A stretch of 64,000 bases of DNA. Origin: CAXXFQ01 sp963674475 (GTDB lineage Bacteria; Planctomycetota; Planctomycetia; Pirellulales; Thermoguttaceae). The translations under genes and the position numbers were made by a program. The DNA lies in assembly GCA_963674475.2 (NCBI GenBank), contig CAXXFQ010000024.1:1-64000 (forward strand). Reading direction: 5' to 3'. The notes beneath the pieces were generated by a model. The model was not told the DNA's origin and did no database searches. It worked only from the letters and a program-made list of their open reading frames with translations. Below, piece by piece: positions 1 through 9,256 of the stretch (its first letter is position 1; every line of letters starts with the position of its first letter).

Positions 1-1
1 C

Positions 2-1582
2 GAAGACGATTCTCAAGCCGGAAGCGGCGACAGTTCACAAAACGAGTCCGCGGGTATGGCCGTTTCGATCCATGCCGATCAAACCTCGATTGGCCTGGGG
101 GAAAGAAGCCATCTTCCGACTCGAATCCGACCGCCGGCCGACGTCATCAAGCTCGAAGATCGACTCAACTATATTTTGCAGCCGCCGCTGGAAGCGTTGT
201 TGACCGAAGGGCAGTTGACCTGCCCGTTCGAGCCGTTTGCGTATCAATGGGAAGGAATCGCTTTTCTGTACCCACGCCAGACGGCCATCCTCGCCGATGA
301 GATGGGGCTGGGCAAGACGATGCAGGCGATCACGACGATCCGGTTGCTCTTGCACCGACAGGAGATTCGCCGTGTGCTGTTGGTCTGCCCAAAACCGTTG
401 GTGACCAACTGGCAGCGCGAGTTCGAGGTCTGGGCGCCCGAGATTCCGACGACCGTCGTCGAAGGAAACCAGGACGAGCGTTCTTGGAAATGGCACTTGG
501 CCGACGCGCCGGTGAAGATTGCCAACTACGAACTGCTGCACCGGGATCGGGAGTATTTCGAGGAGGATCATCCGGCATTGAATTTCGATCTGGTGGTGCT
601 CGACGAGTCGCAGCGAATCAAGAATCGCCACAGCGCGACCAGCCAAGCGACGCGAATGATTCAAAGTCGACGTCATTGGGCGTTGACCGGAACGCCGGTT
701 GAAAACAGTCCGGAAGACTTGGTCGGTATTTTCGAGTATCTCGCGCCGGGTTACCTTTCTTCCGACATGCGTCCGCGAAAAATGGGCCGCGCGGTGGCCG
801 ACTACGTCTTGCGCCGGACCAAAGATAAGGTCGAAATCGACCTCCCGCCAAAAATGTTCCGCGATGCCGAGGTCGAGTTATCGCCCGAACAGCAGGCCGC
901 CTATCAATTGGCCGAAGGGGACGGCGTCGTGAAGCTCAATAATCTGGGCGCCGAACTGACGATCCAGCATGTGTTCGAACTGGTGTTGCGACTGAAGCAG
1001 ATTTGCAACTTCGATCCGGCCACCGGTGCCAGCTCGAAACTCGAACGGCTTGAAGCCGACCTGGAAGAAGTGGCCGAAAGTGGTCGGAAGGCGATCGTCT
1101 TCAGCCAATGGGTCAAGACGCTCGAACGACTTAAGGGACCATTGAAACGCTTCGGACCGCTGGAATACCACGGGCGAATCCCCTCAGCCAAACGTGACGG
1201 GGTGATCGAACAGTTCCGCAACGATCCGGACAGTCACGTCCTGTTGATCAGTTACGGGGCCGGAGCGGTCGGATTGAATCTGCAATTCGCCGGGTACGTC
1301 TTTCTGTTCGACCGCTGGTGGAATCCGGCGATCGAGGACCAGGCGATCAACCGGGTGCATCGGATCGGATCAAGCGGACCGGTGACGGTGACCCGATTCT
1401 TGACCCTCGGGTCGATCGAGGAGCGGATCAACCGGGTCTTGGAAGAGAAGCGAGAATTGTTCGACATCATCTTCTCCGACGCGCAAACTTCGCGGAAGAT
1501 GAACTTGAATCAGGAAGAAATTTTCGGGCTCTTCAATCTAAAAACGCCCCAATCGAAATCGGACCAGTCGAAAGCGGCCTGA
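2..1582 (+). CDS. SNF2-family DEAD/H helicase, 5' end outside window
   Basis: Swi2/Snf2 ATPase, predicted to translocate on double-stranded DNA and remodel protein-DNA complexes. From the ATG at 56 the visible part is 508 residues, but the frame is open back to base 2 with an acidic, Ser/Gly-rich linker, so the gene very probably starts before the window. Walker A is DEMGLGKT (about residue 83), the DEAH-box equivalent is LDESQ, motif III is LTGTPVEN, and the second RecA lobe shows VFSQW, the GLNLQ segment and NRVHRIG (motif VI arginine). Both lobes are complete; any N-terminal SWIM or zinc domain would be off the edge. The C-terminus after motif VI is short (about 60 residues). It ends 16 bases before the converging small ORF. 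Family is certain; the cellular role (repair or transcription recycling, RapA-like) is inference. Confidence 0.93.
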   Translation, partial: EDDSQAGSGDSSQNESAGMAVSIHADQTSIGLGERSHLPTRIRPPADVIKLEDRLNYILQPPLEALLTEGQLTCPFEPFAYQWEGIAFLYPRQTAILADEMGLGKTMQAITTIRLLLHRQEIRRVLLVCPKPLVTNWQREFEVWAPEIPTTVVEGNQDERSWKWHLADAPVKIANYELLHRDREYFEEDHPALNFDLVVLDESQRIKNRHSATSQATRMIQSRRHWALTGTPVENSPEDLVGIFEYLAPGYLSSDMRPRKMGRAVADYVLRRTKDKVEIDLPPKMFRDAEVELSPEQQAAYQLAEGDGVVKLNNLGAELTIQHVFELVLRLKQICNFDPATGASSKLERLEADLEEVAESGRKAIVFSQWVKTLERLKGPLKRFGPLEYHGRIPSAKRDGVIEQFRNDPDSHVLLISYGAGAVGLNLQFAGYVFLFDRWWNPAIEDQAINRVHRIGSSGPVTVTRFLTLGSIEERINRVLEEKRELFDIIFSDAQTSRKMNLNQEEIFGLFNLKTPQSKSDQSKAA

Positions 1583-1598
1583 GCGTTACCCCGGGGCC

Positions 1599-1925
1599 TT
1601 ACCCGCTCAGATCGAGCAAGCCGCCGCTCTCGCCGTGAGGGTCCTTGACGTGGGGCGTTTCTTCGGTTTCGCCATCCGAGCCGCCGCCACTGCGCCCTTG
1701 CCGTTGCCAGGCTTGTCGGCCGTCGGCGTCGCGGTCTTCGGTCTCGTGGTTGTCGCCGTCGGTCTCGCCGATCGAAGCGGCCTTTTCGAGCTTGATCTGA
1801 CTGTCCGCTTTTCGGGCCTGGGAGTTGGCCTCCTGTTGGACCCGATCGCGTTCGGTGCCGCCGGTTTGGGCCAACTGGGTTCCCGCCGCACTGGGCAAGA
1901 TGCCGCCATATCCGCCGATACTCAT
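1599..1925 (-). CDS. small charged hypothetical protein, possibly planctomycete-conserved
   Basis: A 108-residue protein with no membrane segment or signal peptide. It opens with a Gly-rich MSIGGYGG segment, continues with a Gln/Arg/Lys region that could form a helix, then has a very acidic stretch containing GETDGDNHETEDRDADGR, and ends hydrophilic. The ATG at 1925 is preceded by GGGAGGT about 6 bases upstream, a strong ribosome site, which argues for a real gene. From memory, short planctomycete proteins carry a similar acidic core, but I cannot verify this and do not know a function. It converges on the SNF2 gene. An alternative is a spurious antisense ORF, which the good ribosome site and biased composition make less likely. 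Confidence 0.6.
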   Translation of the reverse strand: MSIGGYGGILPSAAGTQLAQTGGTERDRVQQEANSQARKADSQIKLEKAASIGETDGDNHETEDRDADGRQAWQRQGRSGGGSDGETEETPHVKDPHGESGGLLDLSG

Positions 1926-2217
1926 TGCAAACCTCCCGCCGCGTTGGCGTGCCGTTTTTTTAGGTTTGTGTGTCGGTCAAGAAAGAGTCGGAATATCTGT
2001 AGCCGGTTTCCCCTCCCTCGCCCGAGGAACCGGTCGCTCTTCGGGGTGTCTCGAAACAGGTGGTGAGTGGGGCGTTCCGGATTCAAAAGGCTTTTTCGAA
2101 AAAGGGTCTTCTCTACCTTTCTCTCGGTTACCAGTGAAGGATAGCTTTTTGTTCGGCGTAAAACAGTCGGGTTTTACGGAAGATGGCAATAAAAGGAACC
2201 TTGGCCCTTTTGGAAAA

Positions 2218-3744
2218 CTAGCGTTGGATCGATTCGGGCAGCCCCTGTAGCTCGGCCTCCAGTTGTTCAAGCGCCTGTCGGACGCCGGGCAACACCTCAC
2301 GCGAGGTCTTCGGGTCCTGGACCGTTCCGGTTACTCGGACGGTCATTGCCTGTCGACTCGCCTCGCCCAACAAGGGGCTTAAAATCGGCAGCCGCATCTC
2401 GTTTCGCCCGACCACCGAGTAAAAACTCAAGTCCAGCCCCGATTGAAAATCCATCTCCCCTTGCCCGACGAGGCTGATCGCGTCGCCGTTGAAATCGATT
2501 TTCGGAAAGTAGATGTGGGGCCCTTTGACGGCAAAATTCATGTCGGCCCGGCTGAACGCGGTCGTGTCGGGTTGTTGGATGCGGAGGATTTTCAACAGCG
2601 AGATCATGACCGGCAGTTCGTAGATATCGGCGTCACGAAGCCAGATCGACCCTTTGCCCCCCAGACCGTGGACGGTTCGCCCGATGCCGTGTAACGAGAG
2701 GTTGGCTCCGATGCGCCCTTTGATTTTTTGGACACCCGGCATGGCCGTTTTCGCCGCTTCGGTCAGATCGGCTTGGAGTAGGTCGGCGTCAAAGACGAAC
2801 TGGGGCGTTCCTTCATAGCTGACCCAACCGTCGGCCTTGACCGTTCCTCCCAGGAGCTCGGCGGTCATTGCTTGCGGCTGGTTTCCGTTCTTTTCCTGAT
2901 TGGCGACCCAATTGCCGAAGAGGGTTTTTTTGTTGTCGATCCAAATCGGCCCGCGCAAGTTAGTGAACTGGAGCCCTTTGAAGGTCAACGAATCGACATC
3001 CAATTCTCCTCGAGACCAGAACCGGTTTCCGTCGAAGTCCCCTTTCAAAGCGAGGTTGCCGTACATGTTTTCCGCTTTGATGCCGCAGTCGAGACTCGCT
3101 TGTTGGAAACAAATTTGCATATCCCACGCAGCCTGGGGCATTTCGGTGGAAGTCAAATTTCGAGAGATATCGAACGACGAATGATGCAACGACATCGGCC
3201 CATTCGGTTTGAGTTCGAACAGTCCTTTTCGCAGGCGGCCGGGCAGCGCTTGGATCAGCTCTTGATCGAATCGTAGCCGGTCGACCGACAAGTCTCGCAA
3301 GTGGAGCCGCCACATGCCATTCGGCGAGAATTCGGAGTAGCCGGCGCCGGCGATCGTGACCTGACCATGGCTTGCTCGGAACCGATCGCAATGGACCCGT
3401 CCGGTCCGTTTTTCAAAGATCCATTGGCCTTGTAATTTTTCAAGCTGATAGGGGAAGGCGGTCGGCTCGATCGATGTTGTTTGGGTTTGGGGATCGATCA
3501 CGACGTTCAGGTCGAATTGTCGCGAGCCAATTTCCCAACCAAGGTCGGCCTTCAGGTCGATCACTCCTTTCGGATTGAGATTTCCCCAGACTTTTTGCAT
3601 CGACAGTGGAAGCGCTTTGCGTAAATCCTCGTCGAGCGAGACTCGGTTTCCCGCGATCGACAGGGTTAATTTTTGTCCTTCTCCGGCAGGGACCATCTGT
3701 CCGGCAAGGCGAACCTCGGCGGCGCCTCGCTTGCCTTGGAGTTT
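2218..3744 (-). CDS. AsmA-like protein, C-terminal part only (5' truncated)
   Basis: C-terminal region of a large AsmA/TamB-like protein, a family of long beta-rich proteins thought to bridge or assemble the envelope. The first possible start codon is the ATG at 3696 (492 residues), but the coding-like frame continues upstream to about 3744 (reading KLQGKRGAAEVRLAGQ), with no ATG, GTG or TTG between 3696 and the stop at 3781-3783. So the true N-terminal part, normally several hundred residues, is missing. The visible part has repeated beta-strand patterns and ends with the AsmA C-terminal type segment (GKGSIWLRDADIYELP, then DFQSGLDLSFYSVVGR). The loss coincides with the loss of the 5' end of the divergent flippase gene, so one rearrangement or a misassembly probably explains both. 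Possibly non-functional. Confidence 0.75.
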   Translation of the reverse strand, partial: KLQGKRGAAEVRLAGQMVPAGEGQKLTLSIAGNRVSLDEDLRKALPLSMQKVWGNLNPKGVIDLKADLGWEIGSRQFDLNVVIDPQTQTTSIEPTAFPYQLEKLQGQWIFEKRTGRVHCDRFRASHGQVTIAGAGYSEFSPNGMWRLHLRDLSVDRLRFDQELIQALPGRLRKGLFELKPNGPMSLHHSSFDISRNLTSTEMPQAAWDMQICFQQASLDCGIKAENMYGNLALKGDFDGNRFWSRGELDVDSLTFKGLQFTNLRGPIWIDNKKTLFGNWVANQEKNGNQPQAMTAELLGGTVKADGWVSYEGTPQFVFDADLLQADLTEAAKTAMPGVQKIKGRIGANLSLHGIGRTVHGLGGKGSIWLRDADIYELPVMISLLKILRIQQPDTTAFSRADMNFAVKGPHIYFPKIDFNGDAISLVGQGEMDFQSGLDLSFYSVVGRNEMRLPILSPLLGEASRQAMTVRVTGTVQDPKTSREVLPGVRQALEQLEAELQGLPESIQR

Positions 3745-3745
3745 G
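3735..3745. other. head-to-head breakpoint joining two 5'-truncated genes
   Basis: On the minus strand, AsmA-like coding sequence can be followed up to about 3744 and then stops resembling protein. On the plus strand, flippase coding sequence begins at about 3735. Neither has a plausible start region, promoter or ribosome site here, and the genes overlap instead of being separated by an intergenic region. The simplest reading is deletion of the 5' ends and intergenic DNA of two divergent genes, an inversion or translocation junction, or a contig misjoin. Confidence 0.65.
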
Positions 3746-4949
3746 GGGCGCGCTGACCGGGTTTGTCGCTTTTTTGGCCGTCAGTGATTTTGGTCTCGGG
3801 ATCGGGATGCAAAACATGCTGATCAAATGCCACGGTCAGGAGGATCGGGAAAAACCGTCTCTTTTGGTCGCCAACGCGCTGATCAGCCTAACGACCATCG
3901 CCGGAATTTTGGTGCTGGCAGCGTTTTTTATCTTGCCGTGGCTCCCTTGGTCGGAAATCGTCAAGTGTGAGGACCCGGCCAATACGCCACAGATTTTGCC
4001 GACGGCGCAGGCGATTCTGGTCGCGTTTGCGATCGGCCTGCCGGCCGCTTTGTTGCAACGGATCTGCGACGCCTATCAACGGGGCTATTTTGGCTACTCG
4101 TTTTTGGCACTGGGTCGGCTTTTGGCGTTTGTCTTTGTCTGTCTGGTCGTTTGGCTCGAAGGGCCACTCTGGTTGTTGGCCAGCGGTTTTGTCGCCGTTC
4201 CCTATTTTATCTTTTTGATCGGACTGGTCCTGTTGTTTTGGCGTCGGGCTTTTTTACGCCCGTGGCCGCTTCGAGTCGATCTGGGGATCATGAAGCAGAT
4301 CACCGGGACCGGTTTCTTGGTCCTGTTTCTGCATTTGTCGCACGCGATGATCAACGGTGGGCCGAGCGTGTTGATCGGTTTTCTCGTCGACGCGTCGGCG
4401 GTTGCGCCGTTTTACGTGACGCAAAAACTGTTGGGGGCGATGAATCTGTTGATCGCCCCGGTTCTGCTTTCGCTTTGGGGCGCTTATGGCGAGGCGGCCG
4501 AGCGGGGCGAATGGGATTGGATCGCCCGGACGTTGCGCCGGGCCCGGCGGTTGACCCTGTCGTTGTTGGTCGTTCCCGTGATCGTCTTCCTGTTGTTTGG
4601 CCAACGGATTATCCTTTTGTGGACGCAAGAGCCGGAGTCGGTTCCGACCTGGATCATGTTGGCCGCCTGCGTGGTCTATTATGCCGTGCGATCGGTCGGG
4701 ACGGTGTACGGTACCTTCTTGAAGGGGACCAACCGGTTGTTTTATCAGAGTATGTCGAACCTGGGCGGCGCCCTGTTGTTTGGTTTGTTTGGCTATTGGT
4801 GGGGCAGCTATTATGGTTCCAACGGGATTATTATTTCGATGGCCCTTTTTGGCGGAATTGTGCCTTCGGCCCTTTGGTATCTCGAATCGAAATGGCTGGT
4901 GGAAAAGCATCTCGCTTGGGTGCCTGAGAAGGGAGCGGCTGACGAATGA
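3735..4949 (+). CDS. polysaccharide flippase (MATE/Wzx-like), 5' truncated
   Basis: Integral membrane exporter of the polysaccharide biosynthesis/oligosaccharide flippase superfamily, expected to move lipid-linked sugar units across the inner membrane. Similarity begins abruptly at LGVWGALTGFVAFLAVSDFGLGIG, which in intact flippases lies about 45-50 residues from the N-terminus at the second membrane helix. The same frame stays open back to a GTG at 3606, but those 43 codons lie antisense to the AsmA coding sequence and do not resemble a first helix. About 10-11 hydrophobic segments remain. The nearest internal start would be the ATG at 3810. The stop overlaps the next gene by 4 bases (ATGA), indicating a former operon for cell-surface polysaccharide. 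Probably inactive unless the junction is an assembly error. Confidence 0.75.
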   Translation, partial: LGVWGALTGFVAFLAVSDFGLGIGMQNMLIKCHGQEDREKPSLLVANALISLTTIAGILVLAAFFILPWLPWSEIVKCEDPANTPQILPTAQAILVAFAIGLPAALLQRICDAYQRGYFGYSFLALGRLLAFVFVCLVVWLEGPLWLLASGFVAVPYFIFLIGLVLLFWRRAFLRPWPLRVDLGIMKQITGTGFLVLFLHLSHAMINGGPSVLIGFLVDASAVAPFYVTQKLLGAMNLLIAPVLLSLWGAYGEAAERGEWDWIARTLRRARRLTLSLLVVPVIVFLLFGQRIILLWTQEPESVPTWIMLAACVVYYAVRSVGTVYGTFLKGTNRLFYQSMSNLGGALLFGLFGYWWGSYYGSNGIIISMALFGGIVPSALWYLESKWLVEKHLAWVPEKGAADE

Positions 4950-5524
4950 TCCGAACGTTTTGGCGACATCAGGTCTGGGTTTTGACCACCCTCATGCCGG
5001 GGAAGCCGTTTCACCGGTTTCGAACGTGGCTTTGGCGGACGGTCGGGTTCGAGATCGATCCGTCGGTCATTATTCGGCCGTCGGCGCGGATCGTCTGTCC
5101 GTCGTTGAAAATCGGCGCCGAGACGACCGTCAATATCGGCACCCTTTTGACGGGAGGTCATATTGAGATCGGCCGACGGTGCGACATCGCGCCGAACGTC
5201 ACGATCCATGCCGGGAGCCATGAGATGGGCGACGCGAACCGACGGGCCGGGCGGACCTATGCCGGAAAGATCGTCATCGGCGACGGAAACTGGATCGGGA
5301 CCGGGGTGACGATCCTCGAAGGGGCCCGGATCGGAAACGGTTGTCTGATCGCCGCCGGAAGCGTCGTCACGGCGGGCGACTACGACGACAATGTCCTGTT
5401 GGCCGGTGTTCCGGCGAAGGTCAAAAAAGCGGTTCGACAACTGAGCGCTTTTCTCGGCGGACCCTCGTTTGACGGTCGCTTGGTACAAAAAGGTCCGTCG
5501 GCGTACTTCAGCCACTATAAGTGA
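4946..5524 (+). CDS. left-handed beta-helix (WcaF-like) O-acetyltransferase
   Basis: 192-residue hexapeptide-repeat acyltransferase that would transfer an acetyl group from acetyl-CoA to a sugar of a surface polysaccharide. The N-terminus (residues 1-35) resembles the WcaF/colanic-acid type region (KPFHRFRTWLWRTVGFEIDPSV). Hexapeptide turns follow from about residue 38 to 160 (IGAETTVNIG, IEIGRRCDIAPNVTI, VIGDGNWIGTGVTILEGARIGNGCLIAAGSVV). The probable catalytic His lies in TIHAGSHEMG (about residues 87-95), and the family's closing LLAGVPAKV is present. The ATG overlaps the flippase stop (ATGA), so the two were translated together. The exact acceptor sugar cannot be read from the sequence. 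Confidence 0.88.
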   Translation: MIRTFWRHQVWVLTTLMPGKPFHRFRTWLWRTVGFEIDPSVIIRPSARIVCPSLKIGAETTVNIGTLLTGGHIEIGRRCDIAPNVTIHAGSHEMGDANRRAGRTYAGKIVIGDGNWIGTGVTILEGARIGNGCLIAAGSVVTAGDYDDNVLLAGVPAKVKKAVRQLSAFLGGPSFDGRLVQKGPSAYFSHYK

Positions 5525-5548
5525 TACAGCCATTCCATCCGGACCCGG

Positions 5549-5585
5549 CCGGTTCATTTTCCCTCGGACTTTTCGAACCGGTTTT
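5549..5585 (+). terminator. possible Rho-independent terminator after acetyltransferase
   Basis: A 7-bp perfect inverted repeat CCGGTTC (5549-5555) / GAACCGG (5575-5581) is followed by TTTT, 25 bases after the acetyltransferase stop. The loop is long (19 bases), so the call is tentative. Confidence 0.35.
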
Positions 5586-5718
5586 CTGCGGTTCTTTGCC
5601 TTTCTGATACGGGAAACGGCCGCTTCACGTCGAACCAAAAGTTATCTTTTCCTATCCTTGCGCGCGGCGCGCGTGGGGTCCGTTTTATTGACTAGAACCG
5701 CGAAAATGGCAAAACGCG

Positions 5719-8382
5719 ATGCACTGCTGGCTGGCACCTTTGTTGATTTGGTCTTCGTTGACGGGGACCGGGACGAGCCAAGACGGGCCGTTGGAAAAGT
5801 TTTTTCCCGGCGCGGCGACCGTCTTCCACTGCGCGCTGGATCGGTCGTGGGACCGCAACTACGACGATTGGCCCGACGGGTGGCAACGGAGGCACGGTTC
5901 GGACTATCCACAGCACGTCGAAGTGAAAATGGCCGAGGCCAGTGGGCCGGACGGTTCGCGTCCCTTGGAGATTCATTTGGACGGGGGCCGGGTCGGACTG
6001 AACAGCCCGTCGGTCGCCGCTTCGTCGTCGAATAATTACGTCTTTTGCGGGCGTCTGGAGATGGAAGGGACCCGATACGACGAGGCCTTTTTTACGATCA
6101 CCTTTCTGGATGAAGCGGGAAAGCCGCTCGAAACGATCACGTCTGAGCGGGTCCGCAAAACCGAGGGGTGGCGCTGGGTTCGAATCGGGCCGGTGACCCC
6201 TTCGGATCCGAAGACCCGTTTGGCGAAGATCGGGTTGCATGTCCGGCCGACGACCAAGGAAGACTTAAGCGGCACGGTCCGGTTCAACGATTTTCGACTG
6301 GGAAGCCTGCCGCGGATGGAGCTCAAGGCCGATCGACCGTTGCCATTTTATCGAGAGGGCCGGCCGATCGCGATCGAGTGCCGTCTTTCCGGTTTTTCCC
6401 AGACGGAGCCGAAGGTCGATCTGGTCTTGGAGGACGCCTTCGGTCAAACGGTTCGAAGCGAAACCCGACGACTCGAGTTGAAAGACGCGTCGCAACCGGA
6501 ATCGGAAAAGACCGCGTCGCTGGTGTGGAAACCGTCGAAGGTCGGACCCGGTTTTTATCGGGTCAGGGCCCATCTGGTCGGCGCGCGGGACGGATTGTGC
6601 ACGGATCAATTGACCCTGGCGGTGCTCGGCCCGCTTGACGGTAGTACCGAGAGCGAATTTGGTTGGAGTTTCGATCGGGGGAAAGGACCGCTCGATTATA
6701 AGCAACTTGGCGATCTGGTCGCGCAGGCCGGCGTTGGCTGGGTGAAGTATCCGCTCTGGTACGGCGAATCGGCCACCACGGAAGAGGTCGAGTCGTTGAT
6801 CCGATTTTGCGACCGATTGTCGTTGACCGGCTATCGGGTGGTCGGACTGTTGAACACGCCGCCCGCGGAAGTCTATCGACGGTTCGGCAATCCGTCGGTC
6901 TTGGAGACGGCCGATCTGTTCGCCGCCGATACCCAATTGTGGTACCCTTCGCTCGACGCGGTGTTAAAGCATTTCTCGGCCCGAATCCTTTGGTGGCAAC
7001 TGGGCCGTGACGGGGACCGGAGTTTTGTCGGCTGTCGTGATCTGACGGTCGAGTTGGCCCGGATCGAAAAGATCCTCAATCCCCAAGGACTTGATACCCA
7101 TATCGGGATCCCGTGGGACTGGATGTTTCGATTTCCGACTACCTCGACCGAGCGGCCGACGGTCGGTTTCGTTTCGATCCGAAGCGACCCGACCATGACC
7201 CACACGGAGCTGGCCGATTGTCTGAAGCGGACCGACTCGGAAGACCGATTGCGACGCAACGAAAACGGATTTACCAGCGATCAGACGTGGGTGACGCTCG
7301 CCCCGCTTGCCAAAGGCGAGTACACGACCCTCACGCGGGTGAGCGATCTGGTGCGTCGGATGATCGTGGCCAAAGGGGAAGGGGATTCGGCCATCTTCGC
7401 GACCGACCCGCTGGACGAAAAGACCGGATTGCTGGAGCCGGACGGGACGCCGGGAGAACTTTATGTGCCGTTTCGAACGACGGCGATGCTTTTGGGCGGA
7501 ACCAAGGCGGCCGGGTCGATCCAATTGCCCGGCGGAAGTCAAAATCGATTGTTCCTCGGCTCGCAAACGGCCACGATGGTCGTCTGGAACACGCAGTCGT
7601 GTGAGGAGGTCCTCTATTTGGGCAAGGACGTCCGCCAGATCGATCTGTGGGGAGCGAGTGAGAAACCGAAACTTCAAGGGGATCGGCAGACGATTCGAGT
7701 CGGGCCGTTGCCGACGTTTGTCACGGGGGTCGACCCGGAAATCGCCCGATGGCGTCAGGGGGTCCGTTTTGCGAATCGAAAGATCCCGGCTGAATTTGGA
7801 AAGCCGCAAGCGAATCGGCTGATTGTCGAAAACCGGTTCCCTTCCGGGGTCAACGGTCTGGTTCGGATCGTGACGCCGAAAAGCTGGAAAACGACTCCCG
7901 CGGAATTCCCGTTCGAATTGGCCTATCAGGAAACGTTTGCCGAAGGGTTCGAGGTTACCTTGCCTGATTTTTCGAAAACGGGTAAAAATCGCTTAAGGCT
8001 CGATTTTGAAATTCATGGTGACGAAAAAGGCGATTGTCGCTTTAGTGTGTACCGGCAACTCTATGTCGGGGATGGCCTGGTCGGGATCGACGTGTTCCCC
8101 GAATTCACCCCCAGCGGCCAGTTGCTGGTGACCCAACGGTTTTGGAATCGAAGTCGGACGCCGGTCGACTTTCAGTGTGTGTTGTTGGTGCCCGGCCGAC
8201 AACGGCTTGAGACACGGGTGACGAACCTGGCCGACGGGGAGCAAGAGACCGTCTACCGTTTGAATGACGGGAAATCGCTTTTGGGCAAGACGCTTTGGCT
8301 CAGAGCCCAAGAGATTCGTGGGACACGCCAACTGAACTACCCGGTGCGGATTCACCAATTGCAGGAAGCGATTTACGAATAG
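5719..8382 (+). CDS. large secreted glycosidase-like protein of unknown specificity
   Basis: 887 residues with an N-terminal Sec signal (MHCWLAPLLIWSSLTGTGTS). Residues about 25-200 look like a beta-sandwich carbohydrate-binding or jelly-roll module (with FYREGRPIAIECRL after it). Residues about 310-560 look like a TIM-barrel glycoside hydrolase core (EFGWSFDRGKGPLDY, VGWVKYPLWYG, TGYRVVGLLNTP, ILWWQLGRDGDRS, HIGIPWDW), ending in beta-rich domains. I do not recognise a specific GH family and cannot point to the catalytic acids. No ribosome site is obvious before the ATG at 5719; no better in-frame start is seen. It lies alone after the flippase/acetyltransferase pair and may act on surface or external polysaccharide, which is inference from context and export. 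Confidence 0.7.
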   Translation: MHCWLAPLLIWSSLTGTGTSQDGPLEKFFPGAATVFHCALDRSWDRNYDDWPDGWQRRHGSDYPQHVEVKMAEASGPDGSRPLEIHLDGGRVGLNSPSVAASSSNNYVFCGRLEMEGTRYDEAFFTITFLDEAGKPLETITSERVRKTEGWRWVRIGPVTPSDPKTRLAKIGLHVRPTTKEDLSGTVRFNDFRLGSLPRMELKADRPLPFYREGRPIAIECRLSGFSQTEPKVDLVLEDAFGQTVRSETRRLELKDASQPESEKTASLVWKPSKVGPGFYRVRAHLVGARDGLCTDQLTLAVLGPLDGSTESEFGWSFDRGKGPLDYKQLGDLVAQAGVGWVKYPLWYGESATTEEVESLIRFCDRLSLTGYRVVGLLNTPPAEVYRRFGNPSVLETADLFAADTQLWYPSLDAVLKHFSARILWWQLGRDGDRSFVGCRDLTVELARIEKILNPQGLDTHIGIPWDWMFRFPTTSTERPTVGFVSIRSDPTMTHTELADCLKRTDSEDRLRRNENGFTSDQTWVTLAPLAKGEYTTLTRVSDLVRRMIVAKGEGDSAIFATDPLDEKTGLLEPDGTPGELYVPFRTTAMLLGGTKAAGSIQLPGGSQNRLFLGSQTATMVVWNTQSCEEVLYLGKDVRQIDLWGASEKPKLQGDRQTIRVGPLPTFVTGVDPEIARWRQGVRFANRKIPAEFGKPQANRLIVENRFPSGVNGLVRIVTPKSWKTTPAEFPFELAYQETFAEGFEVTLPDFSKTGKNRLRLDFEIHGDEKGDCRFSVYRQLYVGDGLVGIDVFPEFTPSGQLLVTQRFWNRSRTPVDFQCVLLVPGRQRLETRVTNLADGEQETVYRLNDGKSLLGKTLWLRAQEIRGTRQLNYPVRIHQLQEAIYE

Positions 8383-8434
8383 ACCGTTTTGCTAAAAAAA
8401 CTTTTTGGAACGAACGCTCTTAGGAAAGACTCGA

Positions 8435-9256
8435 ATGATCGAATTAGCCAATATCGCCAATTTTCTCGAACAATTCGCTCCGTCCCGGTTGGCCGAGTCG
8501 TGGGACAATGTGGGCCTTTTGGTCGGACGACGCAACCAACTGATCGAGCGGATCATGACCTGCCTGACGATCACCCCCGACACGGCGACCGAGGCGATCG
8601 AACGGGGAGCCAATCTGATCGTCTCGCATCACCCGCTGCCGTTTAAGCCGCTCGATCGGGTGACCAGTGACACGACGGCCGGGGCGATTCTTTTGGATCT
8701 GATCCGGGCCGACATCGCCGTTTACAGCCCGCACACGGCGTTCGATTCGGCCCGCGACGGAATCAACCAGTCGTTGGCCCGCGGCCTTTCGATGCGGGGG
8801 ATTGGCACCTTGGTCCCGGAGGCGACACCCGCGCAGGTTTCGCCATGCGCCGGGGCGCTGGGCGCCGGACGTTGGGGATGGCTCGACGACGAGATGACGT
8901 TGGGGCAACTGATGGAACGGGTCAAGCGGTTTTTGAACGTCGAACGGGTCCGATGGGTTGGCGATCGGGAGAGGACCGTGCGGACCGTCGGGATCGCCTG
9001 TGGTGCGGCCGACGAGTTTTTGGACGTCGCCCGCCGGCTTGGCTGTGACGCGATGATCATCGGCGAGACCCGGTTCCACACCTGCCTGGAGGCCGAGGCG
9101 TCGGGGATCGGGCTGATCCTGCCGGGCCATTACGCCAGCGAACGGTTCGCCGTCGAAAAACTCTCGGAGGTCCTGTCGCAACGGTTTCCGAGACTCACGA
9201 CCTGGTCCAGCCGGACCGAGCATAATCCGATTCAATCGGAGACCGACGCTTTTTGA
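8435..9256 (+). CDS. Nif3-like dinuclear metal centre protein
   Basis: 273-residue member of the Nif3/YbgI/YqfO family, toroidal hexamers with a two-metal site; the substrate is not firmly established (GTP cyclohydrolase-like activity has been proposed for some). Metal-site motifs are all visible: SHHPLPFKPL (about residue 66), YSPHTAFDSARDG (about residue 100) and GHYASERFAVEKL near the C-terminus. The protein is the short form, without the extra PII-like insert of some relatives. The start is the ATG at 8435, with TAGGAAAG 7-8 bases upstream; a longer reading from a TTG at 8405 has no ribosome site. Family assignment is firm, biological role is not. Confidence 0.9.
   Translation: MIELANIANFLEQFAPSRLAESWDNVGLLVGRRNQLIERIMTCLTITPDTATEAIERGANLIVSHHPLPFKPLDRVTSDTTAGAILLDLIRADIAVYSPHTAFDSARDGINQSLARGLSMRGIGTLVPEATPAQVSPCAGALGAGRWGWLDDEMTLGQLMERVKRFLNVERVRWVGDRERTVRTVGIACGAADEFLDVARRLGCDAMIIGETRFHTCLEAEASGIGLILPGHYASERFAVEKLSEVLSQRFPRLTTWSSRTEHNPIQSETDAF

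Noticed and set aside
3606..3734. N-terminal extension of the flippase from a GTG at 3606
   Set aside because: These codons are antisense to the AsmA-like gene, have no ribosome site and do not form a membrane helix.
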